NCBI GenBank assembly: GCA_023663205.1
Contig: JAMPHX010000012.1
Coordinates: 1 to 22,926, forward strand
Length of the DNA: 22,926 nt
Reading direction: 5' to 3'
Origin: Corallococcus sp.
GTDB lineage: Bacteria > Bacillota > Clostridia > Christensenellales > CAG-314
Every line of letters begins with the position of its first letter. The first letter of the stretch is position 1. The notes beneath the pieces were generated by a model. It was given only the letters and a program-made list of their open reading frames with translations. It was not told the DNA's origin and made no database searches. A program made the position numbers and the translations under genes. Positions 15,955 to 22,660 of this stretch are shown here, piece by piece.

Positions 15955-16266
15955 TGCATACGTGTTAAAAGAGTATTTTCCGTCCGCACTTTATACTATG
16001 TATCGTACGGTTATTGCTTATTTGGACACTGAAAATTTACGCTTACGGATTTGCAGTGTTCATCGCAATGCAGTTTTATGTGGAAGTTTTTTCCCTTATA
16101 GACGTATTCGCAGTATTGTTCGCAGCGCGGCGGTCGTTTGTGACAAGATGTGCGTTTGCGTGATTCGCAAACAGTATTTAAAAATGTTTGATTGTTGTAA
16201 AATCTTTGATTTCCGCAGTTTTTCATACTGTATCTTACGCAGAGCGAAACAAATAAGTTAAAACTG
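15955..16266. other. Gap before acpP without a confident gene
   Basis: No gene is certain. The + strand frame 15962-16261 is rich in rare residues and has no ribosome binding site. A - strand frame (16226 to 16011, 71 codons) contains eight cysteines, including CHKRPPRCEQYC and CDEHC, but no clear ribosome binding site. A perfect hairpin, GTTTGCG (16154-16160) with CGCAAAC (16166-16172), lies inside, with no T-run. The stretch could be a decayed gene or an RNA. Confidence 0.4.
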
Positions 16267-16295
16267 TTGCAAAAATATTCAAAGTATATTATAAT
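16267..16295 (+). promoter_or_regulatory. Promoter of acpP
   Basis: TTGCAA (16267-16272) and TATAAT (16290-16295) are separated by 17 bp. Transcription would begin near 16302, shortly before the GGAGG at 16311-16315. Confidence 0.85.
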
Positions 16296-16326
16296 TAGTT
16301 CATCTTAAAAGGAGGATTAGTCTGAA

Positions 16327-16563
16327 ATGATTTTTGAAAAAGTACAAAAGTTGCTTGCTGAACAATTGAACGTATTGCCTGAGACTATTACTATGGAGTC
16401 TAACATTGTTGCTGATTTGCATGCAGATTCTTTGGACGTCGTAGAAATGTTGATGTCTCTTGAAGACAACTTCGGCATTCAAGTTCCTGATGAGATTGCT
16501 AATGAATTAGTTACAGTCGGCGCCATAGTCAAATATGTTGAAGAAAATGCGCAATCCAAATAA
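16327..16563 (+). CDS. acpP: Acyl carrier protein
   Basis: The acyl carrier protein carries growing acyl chains in type II fatty acid synthesis on a 4'-phosphopantetheine arm. The 78-residue acidic product has the attachment motif DSLD with Ser35 as the modified residue, followed by VVEMLMSLEDNFGIQVPDE (helices II and III), all typical. GGAGG at 16311-16315 sets the ATG. It forms a one-gene unit with its own promoter and terminator, with no fab genes beside it in this window. It is therefore likely the housekeeping ACP, although a dedicated pathway elsewhere cannot be excluded. Confidence 0.96.
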   Translation: MIFEKVQKLLAEQLNVLPETITMESNIVADLHADSLDVVEMLMSLEDNFGIQVPDEIANELVTVGAIVKYVEENAQSK

Positions 16564-16570
16564 TAGATTT

Positions 16571-16596
16571 TACCCCGATTATTCGGGGTATTTTTA
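16571..16596 (+). terminator. Rho-independent terminator after acpP
   Basis: An 8-bp GC-rich stem, TACCCCGA (16571-16578) with TCGGGGTA (16583-16590), TTAT loop, is followed by TTTTTA. Confidence 0.92.
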
Positions 16597-16753
16597 TGCC
16601 TATTTTTGATTGGAATTTTTTGTCGGACGTAAAAACAATGAAAGTATATACATACAAGATGGTGCGTGAATATTGTCGAATGAATTTCTATTTTGTCTCT
16701 GACAAATAAGTTACGCCGCAAACGCATAGACTAACACAGTAAAAGGAGATTTT

Positions 16754-17509
16754 ATGTACGAAGTTACTCTGAGCGTTGACAACGGAAATGATATTTTTTT
16801 GAAACAAATAGAAAAGTCGCTTGCGGAAGTACTTACGGATGTTGATGGAGCACAAGCGTATAAGCAGTGTAAAAACCGCAGTTATTTGTCGTTGGCTTGT
16901 TCCGACACGTACAAAAAACCATTCGAAGATTATTTGACTGACACGGTTACGGAAGTATTGAGTATTGGTTATAAAAACGTGTATCTGCGTGAAAAACTAA
17001 GAGTAGACAGTAACGATTTTTTGACAAACACTCTTATAAACACTATGTGCGTGTTCGACAACAGTTTTGACAAACAGTTTATTCGTAAAATATTGCGCTT
17101 AGATAGCGAGACGGTTTGTCTTGACGGTTATTACAATTTCAGATTAAAAAAACTGAAAGACAAATGGCACGAAATAGTTTCGCTTGTTTCAGGTAATGAA
17201 ATTATTTTATCCGATATTGAATTGATGAAAGAATTTTTAAGTTACCTATTGGAGGCAATACCGTCAACAGTCAAGAATCTATCGGTAGTAATGAACAAAA
17301 ACAATGTTCAGTTTTTTGACAGCAAAAACAGACTTATCAAGTGTTCCGATGTTGCTTTTGATGCAACCCCCGAAGAAAAAGCAATGATTAATATAATCTG
17401 TCTTAAACCTTGTGCAGTTAAATTGTACTGCAAGGCATCGGAATTGCAAAATGGGTTTATAGAATTGACACAATACTTGTTTGATACCAAATTGATGGAA
17501 AACAGTTGA
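16754..17509 (+). CDS. YtxC-like sporulation-associated protein
   Basis: The 251-residue product lacks signal peptide and membrane segments. Residues 125-142 (GYYNFRLKKLKDKWHEIV) and the end region EEKAMINIICLKPCAVKLYC resemble YtxC proteins, which have a FxxFRLKxYxxxLxxIV segment and a similar ITLAPKKI-type C-terminus. In Bacillus and many Clostridia ytxC lies directly upstream of thrS, as here, which strengthens the call. YtxC is annotated as sporulation-associated but its molecular role is not established. AAGGAG at 16743-16748 supports the ATG. The stop codon overlaps the -35 of the thrS promoter. Family membership is judged from memory of the pattern, so confidence is moderate. Confidence 0.65.
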   Translation: MYEVTLSVDNGNDIFLKQIEKSLAEVLTDVDGAQAYKQCKNRSYLSLACSDTYKKPFEDYLTDTVTEVLSIGYKNVYLREKLRVDSNDFLTNTLINTMCVFDNSFDKQFIRKILRLDSETVCLDGYYNFRLKKLKDKWHEIVSLVSGNEIILSDIELMKEFLSYLLEAIPSTVKNLSVVMNKNNVQFFDSKNRLIKCSDVAFDATPEEKAMINIICLKPCAVKLYCKASELQNGFIELTQYLFDTKLMENS

Positions 17510-17535
17510 CAAGTTGTTGATTAGAGTATTACAAT
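17506..17535 (+). promoter_or_regulatory. Promoter of thrS
   Basis: A consensus TTGACA (17506-17511) overlaps the stop codon of the gene before it, and TACAAT (17530-17535) follows after 18 bp. Transcription would begin near 17542, before the T-box leader. Confidence 0.7.
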
Positions 17536-17564
17536 ATTGCTAAATTAAAATACGTTTTAGATAA

Positions 17565-17767
17565 AAGATATGCTTGACTAAACCCTGTTTAACAGCGAGC
17601 AACGGCGGTGAGAAGGTTGCAAATAAGGATAGTCGGGAACCGCTTTTTGAAACGCGTTTTGCGTAGACGAAATTACGCTGAATCGAGCGGGTATATTTAC
17701 CAAGTAAGGTGGAACCACGGAAGAAATTTCGTCCTTACAATCCATTGAGATTGTAAGGATTTTTTTA
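17565..17767 (+). promoter_or_regulatory. T-box riboswitch of thrS
   Basis: This leader senses uncharged tRNA and controls thrS by transcription antitermination. The T-box sequence AAGGTGGAACCACGG lies at 17706-17720. A terminator follows: TCCTTACAATC (17732-17742) with GATTGTAAGGA (17749-17759) and seven T residues (17760-17766). The AGG of the T box can pair with CCT of the terminator 5' arm to form the antiterminator. In stem I, AAAAG/CTTTT and GACTA/TAGTC helices flank an internal loop whose 3' side holds ACC at 17639-17641, a threonine codon and the probable specifier. A distal loop with GGTGAGA is closed by GCAAC/GTTGC. The T-box class is certain; the specifier is inferred from manual folding. 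Confidence 0.92.
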
Positions 17768-17780
17768 TATGGAGGTAAAA

Positions 17781-19685
17781 ATGAAAACCGTAGTAGTATT
17801 GCCGGACGGCAGCAAAAAAGAATATAACGAAAAGATTACAGCAATGCAGGTTGCAGAAAGCATAAGTGCCGGACTTGCAAAAAGTTCTTTGGCTTGCGAA
17901 ATCGACGATAAACTTTGTGATTTAAACCAAGTAATAGAGGGAGAAGTCAAACTTAGACTTATAACATTTAAAGATGAGGAAGGACAAACCGTTTTGCGAC
18001 ACAGCACAGCGCATTTACTTGCACAGGCTGTCAAACGATTGTATCCGCAAGCGAAACTTGCAATCGGACCGGCAATCAAAAACGGCTTTTACTACGACAT
18101 AGACTTTGACTCGGATATTACACCCGATGACCTTGGTAAGATAGAAGAAGAAATGAAAAAAATAGTTGCCGAGGACTTCCCGATATGTCGTGAGGAAGTG
18201 ACTCGCAACAAAGCAATAGAGTTATTTAAGAATTCGGGAGACATTTACAAAGTAGAAATACTTTCGGAACTCGAAGCGGAAACGGTATCGTTGTACAGAC
18301 AAGGAGAATTTTTCGATTTGTGCCGAGGCCCGCATATTCCGTCAACGGGCAGAATTAAGTGTTTCAAATTGACAAGTATAGCCGGAGCATACTGGCGCGG
18401 AAACACCAAAAACAAAATGCTTACGCGCATTTACGGCACTGCATTTGAAAAGAAATCCGAACTTGACGAGTATCTGCTGCGTATAGAAGAGGCTAAACGC
18501 AGAGACCACCGAAAACTTGGAAAAGATTTGGATTTATTCGATATTTTTGACGAGGGACCCGGCTTTCCGTTCTTTTTCCCCAAAGGTATGGTGTTGCGTA
18601 ATACTTTGGAGAACTTTTGGCGTGTCGAACATATCAAGGCAGGCTACGAGGAAGTAAAAACACCCATGATACTTAATCAAGAATTGTGGCATAGAAGCGG
18701 ACATTGGGACCATTACAAAGACAATATGTACGTGGTCAAAATTGACGACGATGATTATGCAATCAAACCGATGAACTGTCCCGGAGGTATGCTGGCATTC
18801 AAGCGTAAACCGCACAGTTATAGAGATTTGCCGGAACGTGTCGCAGAGTTGGGACTTGTTCACCGTCACGAGTTAAGCGGTGCGTTGCACGGACTGATGA
18901 GGGTGAGATGTTTTACTCAGGATGATGCTCATATATTTATGTTGCCAGAGCAAATAGAGGAAGAAATAGAAGGCGTCGTAAAACTGATAGATAAATTTTA
19001 CAGCGTTTTCGGTTTTAAATACAAATTGGAGTTATCCACACGCCCCGAAAACTCTATGGGCAGCGACGAACAATGGGAAACGGCAACCGCCGCGCTTATT
19101 CGTGCGCTTGAAACGCTTGGAAAAGAGTATGAAATAAATGAGGGCGATGGGGCATTTTACGGACCCAAAATCGATTTTCATTTGGAAGATTGCCTCGGTA
19201 GAACTTGGCAATGCGGGACAATACAATTGGATTTTCAAATGCCCGAGCGCTTCGATTTGACATATGTCGGTCAGGACGGAAACAAGCACAGACCTGTAAT
19301 GATTCATCGCGTTGTATTTGGCAGTATAGAACGCTTTATTGCAATATTGACAGAACACTACGCAGGAGCATTTCCTGTTTGGCTTTCTCCGGTACAAGTT
19401 ACCGTTTTACCAATTTCGGATAATCATGCAGAATACGCGGCGCAAGTATGCGACAAACTTTGCAGAAACGGCTTGCGCGCAGAACTCGATGCGCGTAACG
19501 AAAAAATAGGATACCGTATACGTGAAACTCAGTTGCAGAAAGTGCCTTATATGTTAGTAATAGGACAAAAGGAAATGGAGAGCGACAGTGTGTCTGTACG
19601 CGAGCGTAAACGCGGAGATATAGGCTCGATGTCGGTTGATAAGTTTATTTCTCAAATTAAATCTGAAATCGAATCAAAACAGTAA
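17781..19685 (+). CDS. thrS: Threonine--tRNA ligase
   Basis: ThrRS charges tRNA-Thr and clears mischarged serine. The 634-residue product has an N-terminal TGS domain (about 1-60), the editing domain with HSTAH at 74-78 and the DLCRGPH segment, then the class II core. Zinc ligands are expected in MNCPGGM, the LVHRHELSGALHG stretch and MIHRVVFGS, and motif 2 is in MRVRCFTQDDAHIF. A C-terminal anticodon-binding domain (VWLSPVQVTVLPI onward) completes the usual length. The ATG at 17781 follows GGAGG at 17771-17775; an in-frame ATG at 17769 overlaps that site and is rejected. Expression is under the T-box leader. Confidence 0.98.
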   Translation: MKTVVVLPDGSKKEYNEKITAMQVAESISAGLAKSSLACEIDDKLCDLNQVIEGEVKLRLITFKDEEGQTVLRHSTAHLLAQAVKRLYPQAKLAIGPAIKNGFYYDIDFDSDITPDDLGKIEEEMKKIVAEDFPICREEVTRNKAIELFKNSGDIYKVEILSELEAETVSLYRQGEFFDLCRGPHIPSTGRIKCFKLTSIAGAYWRGNTKNKMLTRIYGTAFEKKSELDEYLLRIEEAKRRDHRKLGKDLDLFDIFDEGPGFPFFFPKGMVLRNTLENFWRVEHIKAGYEEVKTPMILNQELWHRSGHWDHYKDNMYVVKIDDDDYAIKPMNCPGGMLAFKRKPHSYRDLPERVAELGLVHRHELSGALHGLMRVRCFTQDDAHIFMLPEQIEEEIEGVVKLIDKFYSVFGFKYKLELSTRPENSMGSDEQWETATAALIRALETLGKEYEINEGDGAFYGPKIDFHLEDCLGRTWQCGTIQLDFQMPERFDLTYVGQDGNKHRPVMIHRVVFGSIERFIAILTEHYAGAFPVWLSPVQVTVLPISDNHAEYAAQVCDKLCRNGLRAELDARNEKIGYRIRETQLQKVPYMLVIGQKEMESDSVSVRERKRGDIGSMSVDKFISQIKSEIESKQ

Positions 19686-19725
19686 ATTTGCAATAAATTA
19701 CTAAAATTTTAATTTATAATTAACA

Positions 19726-19753
19726 AAAGGGTTGACATTGTCAATCCTTTTTG
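19726..19753 (+). terminator. Rho-independent terminator after thrS, overlapping the infC promoter
   Basis: AAAGGGTTGAC (19726-19736) pairs with GTCAATCCTTT (19740-19750), with one G-U pair and a 3-nt loop, and is followed by a T-run to 19752. The -35 hexamer TTGACA of the next operon lies inside this hairpin. Confidence 0.75.
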
Positions 19754-19760
19754 TTATAAT
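19732..19760 (+). promoter_or_regulatory. Consensus promoter of infC-rpmI-rplT
   Basis: TTGACA (19732-19737) and TATAAT (19755-19760) are separated by 17 bp, a perfect sigma-A consensus, as suits a ribosomal protein operon. Transcription would begin near 19767. Confidence 0.92.
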
Positions 19761-19766
19761 CGTTCT

Positions 19767-19884
19767 ACAAAGCAGAAGTACCATTCTCACCGCACTGACA
19801 AAGATGTCTTTCGGTTACTCAAATACGACTTTAGTCATCTATTTGCGTGCGGTAAAATTCTGTTTTATCGCATTTATTTTATTT
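19767..19884 (+). promoter_or_regulatory. Structured leader of the infC operon, attenuator-like (possible L20-type leader)
   Basis: ACCGCAC (19789-19795) pairs with GTGCGGT (19847-19853), enclosing smaller hairpins: GACA/TGTC at 19797-19808, and CAAATA/TATTTG (19820-19825 with 19840-19845) around GACT/AGTC. An alternative hairpin, CGGTAAAA (19850-19857) with TTTTATCG (19863-19870), shares the CGGT and is followed by a T-rich tract, as a weak terminator. The two structures exclude each other. In Firmicutes, ribosomal protein L20 represses this operon through its leader by premature termination. I see a fitting architecture but did not match a covariance model. Confidence 0.55.
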
Positions 19885-19898
19885 GGGAGGACAATCTT

Positions 19899-20405
19899 AT
19901 CAAAGAACTTCAAATCAATAACGAAATTCGTGATAAAGAAATTCGTTTAATAGGCAGTGAGGGGCAACAACTCGGAATTGTGTCCGCATATGAGGGACAG
20001 CGCATAGCCGAAGATGCAGGATTGGACTTGGTCAAAATATCACCGACTGCTGTACCGCCTGTTTGTAAGATACTTGATTATAGCAAGTACAAGTACGAAC
20101 AAAACAAAAAAGAAAAGGAAATGAAGCGCAACCAGAAAACGGTTGAAATCAAGGAAGTTTGGCTGTCAATGACGATAGACGTCGGCGACTTAAACACCAA
20201 AGCGAAGATTGCTTCAAAGTTTATTGCCGACGGGAATAAAGTAAAGGCAACAATCAGAATGCGCGGTAGACAGCAAGCCTATGCTCAGCAAGGGGTAGAA
20301 GTTATGAAACGCTTTTCGGAAATTCTAAAAGATGTTGCAAAGATTGATAAACAGCCTGTTACGGAAGGTCGTAACATTTCTATGGTACTTACGCCGATAA
20401 ATTAA
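19899..20405 (+). CDS. infC: Translation initiation factor IF-3 (ATC start)
   Basis: IF-3 binds the 30S subunit, prevents premature 50S joining and proofreads start codons. The frame gives the family N-terminus IKELQINNEIRDKEIRLIG before QQLGIVS, so the protein must begin near 19899. No ATG, GTG or TTG is in frame there. ATC at 19899 stands 8 nt after GGGAGG (19885-19890). infC in E. coli and Bacillus uses AUU, and IF-3 represses its own non-standard start; AUC would act the same way. The first in-frame GTG (19980) would delete 27 conserved residues. The 168-residue product has the usual linker of lysine and glutamate (KYEQNKKEKEMKR) between its two domains. It heads infC-rpmI-rplT. Confidence 0.93.
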   Translation: MKELQINNEIRDKEIRLIGSEGQQLGIVSAYEGQRIAEDAGLDLVKISPTAVPPVCKILDYSKYKYEQNKKEKEMKRNQKTVEIKEVWLSMTIDVGDLNTKAKIASKFIADGNKVKATIRMRGRQQAYAQQGVEVMKRFSEILKDVAKIDKQPVTEGRNISMVLTPIN

Positions 20406-20426
20406 TATTTAGTGGAGGAAACAACA

Positions 20427-20621
20427 ATGCCTAAACAAAAATCGCACAGTGCATCGAAAAAAAGATTTGTCGTATTGAAAGGCGGCAAAATCAAACGTGC
20501 TCAAGCAAACAAAAATCACAAGTTGGGTAAAAAGACTACAAAGAGAACTCGCAATTTGCGCGGAACGGCTTACGTTGACCAAACAAAGTCAAAGACCGTT
20601 AAAAGCATGTTGCCGTACTGA
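20427..20621 (+). CDS. rpmI: 50S ribosomal protein L35
   Basis: L35 is a small basic protein of the large ribosomal subunit. The 64-residue product begins MPKQKSHSASKKRF and contains KGGKIKRAQANKNH and KKTTKRTRNLRG, typical of the family, and ends near MLPY. GGAGG at 20414-20418 sets the ATG at 20427; an in-frame GTG at 20412 overlaps that site and is rejected. The gene lies 21 bp after infC and 18 bp before rplT, the universal order of this operon. Confidence 0.97.
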   Translation: MPKQKSHSASKKRFVVLKGGKIKRAQANKNHKLGKKTTKRTRNLRGTAYVDQTKSKTVKSMLPY

Positions 20622-20639
20622 TAGTGGGAGGACAGATAG

Positions 20640-20993
20640 ATGAGAATTAAAAGAGGCGTAAACGCAGTTAAAAAACGTAGAAAGATACTTAAAGCGGCAA
20701 AGGGTTACTTTGGACTCAAATCAACAAATTACCGCATTGCTCGTCAAGCGGTTATGAAAAGCGGCAATTATGCATATGTCGGCAGAAGACTTCGTAAAAG
20801 AGATATGCGCAGTCTTTGGATTGCACGTATCAATGCCGCCGCCCGTGCTAACGGACTTTCTTACAGCAAAATGATGCATGGCTTGAAAGTTGCCAACATC
20901 GAACTGAATAGAAAAGTGTTGGCTGAAATTGCAGTAACAGACGCAAAATCGTTTGCACAATTAGCAGAAACAGCAAAAGCAAATTTGAAATAA
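20640..20993 (+). CDS. rplT: 50S ribosomal protein L20
   Basis: L20 is an early-binding assembly protein of the 50S subunit and, in many bacteria, the translational or transcriptional repressor of this operon. The 117-residue product begins MRIKRGVNAVKKRRKILKAA with GYFGLKS, then YAYVGRRLRKRDMRSLWIARINAAAR and MHGL, all family hallmarks. GGGAGG at 20626-20631 supports the ATG. The leader upstream of infC may be its regulatory target. A hairpin follows the stop and runs into the next gene. Confidence 0.98.
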   Translation: MRIKRGVNAVKKRRKILKAAKGYFGLKSTNYRIARQAVMKSGNYAYVGRRLRKRDMRSLWIARINAAARANGLSYSKMMHGLKVANIELNRKVLAEIAVTDAKSFAQLAETAKANLK

Positions 20994-21003
20994 CGATAAC
21001 CGT

Positions 21004-21033
21004 AAGCCTTTTATTCAATATAAAAGGCTTTTG
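21004..21033 (+). terminator. Hairpin after rplT, weak terminator that also covers the next ribosome binding site
   Basis: AAGCCTTTTA (21004-21013) pairs with TAAAAGGCTT (21021-21030) around a 7-nt loop, followed by only TTTTG. The right arm holds AAAAGG (21022-21027), the best Shine-Dalgarno candidate for the ATG at 21036. The structure could therefore limit both transcription and translation of the downstream methyltransferase. Confidence 0.6.
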
Positions 21034-21035
21034 AA

Positions 21036-21782
21036 ATGTATATGCTCATAACTTCCACATCTAACGCACAGATAGTTTTGTTAAAAAAACTGTTATCAGA
21101 CAACAAATACCGTGACCGCGAGCATTTGTATTGCATTGAGGGCGAACGCCTTGTTTGCGAAGCAATTAAGTTTGGCAAGCAAATCAAGGATGTTTACGTT
21201 AAAGAATCCGTTCGTGACAAATTCGAGTTGCCGCATAATATCGATGTAACTTATATTTCGGATAGGGTTTTTGATTTTATAAGTCAAACCGTAAACGGAC
21301 AAGGCATTATTGCTACAATTGTAAAAGAAGACGCGGAAATATGTGCCCCGAAAGGAAATTGCTTGATTTTGGACGGAGTCAGAGACCCCGGAAATTTGGG
21401 CACGCTTTTGAGAACCGCTGCCGCAACGGGATTTGACGATGTTTATTTGTGTAACTGCGTGGACGTATATTCACCCAAAGTCATACGTTCTGCAATGTCC
21501 GCGCATTTTGCCATAAGAGTTTTTTCGGATAGTATTGAGAGAGTATTCAATTTTGTACAAAAGCGTTGCAGGATACTGTGTTGCGATATGGGCGGGAATG
21601 ACCCAGTGGAATACAAGTCACAAGACAATATCGCACTTGTTTTGGGTAATGAGGCAAACGGACTCTGTGAATATTCACGCAAAAATTGTAATGGCTTTGT
21701 AGGATTGCAGATGAAAAATAATATAGAGTCATTAAATGTGGCAGTAGCGGGAAGCGTATTGATGTATATTCTTAATAGTTAA
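21036..21782 (+). CDS. SpoU/TrmH-family RNA 2'-O-ribose methyltransferase
   Basis: Members of this SPOUT class methylate 2'-OH groups of rRNA or tRNA using S-adenosylmethionine bound in a trefoil knot. The 248-residue product has an N-terminal substrate-binding domain (YRDREHLYCIEGERLVCEAI) and the three SpoU motifs: NLGTLLRTAAATGFDDVYL, LVLGNEANGL and NNIESLNVAVAGSVLMY. The target is not evident; relatives include RlmB, TrmH and TsnR-like enzymes. Position directly after rplT is common in Firmicutes. The ATG at 21036 has AAAAGG 8 nt upstream inside a hairpin; an in-frame ATG at 21042 is the alternative. Confidence 0.92.
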   Translation: MYMLITSTSNAQIVLLKKLLSDNKYRDREHLYCIEGERLVCEAIKFGKQIKDVYVKESVRDKFELPHNIDVTYISDRVFDFISQTVNGQGIIATIVKEDAEICAPKGNCLILDGVRDPGNLGTLLRTAAATGFDDVYLCNCVDVYSPKVIRSAMSAHFAIRVFSDSIERVFNFVQKRCRILCCDMGGNDPVEYKSQDNIALVLGNEANGLCEYSRKNCNGFVGLQMKNNIESLNVAVAGSVLMYILNS

Positions 21783-21794
21783 TGGAGGAAACAA

Positions 21795-22532
21795 ATGTCA
21801 GGTCACAGCAAATGGAATAATATCAAAAATAAAAAAGCCAAGGGTGATGCCGCACGTTCTAAAATCTTTACCAAGATTGGACGTGAGATTGCAGTAGCAG
21901 TTAAAGCCGGCGGTGCCGATATAAACAGTAATAGCAAATTATACGATGTCGTTCAAAAAGCCAAAGCAAACAATATGCCCAATGACAACATTACCCGCAG
22001 CATAAAAAAAGCAAGTGGAGAATTGAATGCCGTAGATTATGTCGAAATGGTCTATGAAGGATACGGAGCAGGCGGAAGTGCGGTAATCGTCGAATGTCTG
22101 ACGGATAACAAAAATCGTACAGCGGGAGATGTGCGTTGTGCTTTTGATAAAAACGGCGGCAGTTTGGGACAAACAAACTGTGTAAGTTTTATGTTTGACA
22201 GAAAGGGCGTAGTAGTATGCGAGAACACCTTGGCTTTGGATGAAGATGCGGCATTTGAAGTTGCATTGGAAGCGGGTGCGGATGATGTGTCGATAGAAAA
22301 CGATTTGATAGAAATGTATTGCGATATTGCGAGTCTGTCGAGTGTGCGTGATTCTGTTGTTGGTAAGGGGCTTAATCTGGTTTCTGCCGAAATGAATTGG
22401 CTGCCTCAGAACATGGTAACATTAGAAGGCGAGAATCTCGATAAGTTTTTACGAATGATAGATACTTTGGAAGACAATGACGATGTCCAAAATGTCTTTC
22501 ACAATGTGGATTTATCGGACGACGAAGAATAA
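21795..22532 (+). CDS. YebC/PmpR-family protein (TACO1 family)
   Basis: The 245-residue product begins MSGHSKWNNIKNKKAKGDAA, followed by RSKIFTKIGREIAVAVK and NNMPNDNI, the diagnostic N-terminal signature of the YebC family, with three alpha/beta domains and an acidic end (DDDVQNVFHNVDLSDDEE). The family is annotated as transcriptional regulators; mitochondrial TACO1 and some bacterial members act in translation at difficult sequences such as polyproline. Which role applies here cannot be told from sequence. GGAGG at 21784-21788 supports the ATG, 12 bp after the methyltransferase gene. yebC before ruvC is a frequent order. Confidence 0.96.
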   Translation: MSGHSKWNNIKNKKAKGDAARSKIFTKIGREIAVAVKAGGADINSNSKLYDVVQKAKANNMPNDNITRSIKKASGELNAVDYVEMVYEGYGAGGSAVIVECLTDNKNRTAGDVRCAFDKNGGSLGQTNCVSFMFDRKGVVVCENTLALDEDAAFEVALEAGADDVSIENDLIEMYCDIASLSSVRDSVVGKGLNLVSAEMNWLPQNMVTLEGENLDKFLRMIDTLEDNDDVQNVFHNVDLSDDEE

Positions 22533-22543
22533 GTTTAAACTGC

Positions 22544-22572
22544 GGGATTGGTTTTATAATCAATCCCTTTTG
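22544..22572 (+). terminator. Rho-independent terminator after the yebC-family gene
   Basis: GGGATTG (22544-22550) pairs with CAATCCC (22561-22567), with possible extension into the 10-nt loop, and is followed by TTTTG. The T-run is short but the stem is clear. Confidence 0.7.
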
Positions 22573-22600
22573 CATTGTTTGTGCTAATTCCTTTGACTGC

Positions 22601-22629
22601 TTGACTTTTATTCAAATAGTTAGTATTAT
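22601..22629 (+). promoter_or_regulatory. Promoter of ruvC
   Basis: TTGACT (22601-22606) and TATTAT (22624-22629) are separated by 17 bp. Transcription would begin near 22636, some 25 nt before the start codon. Confidence 0.7.
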
Positions 22630-22660
22630 TTTATCAGTAAAAATTTGACGGAATTTGCTA

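Noticed and set aside
15962..16261. 99-codon + strand frame before acpP
   Set aside because: No ribosome binding site, unlikely residue composition and no recognisable domain; it begins right after a terminator.
19732..19950. 72-codon frame across the infC promoter and leader
   Set aside because: It starts inside the -35 hexamer and overlaps the infC start in another frame, so it cannot be translated from the predicted transcript.
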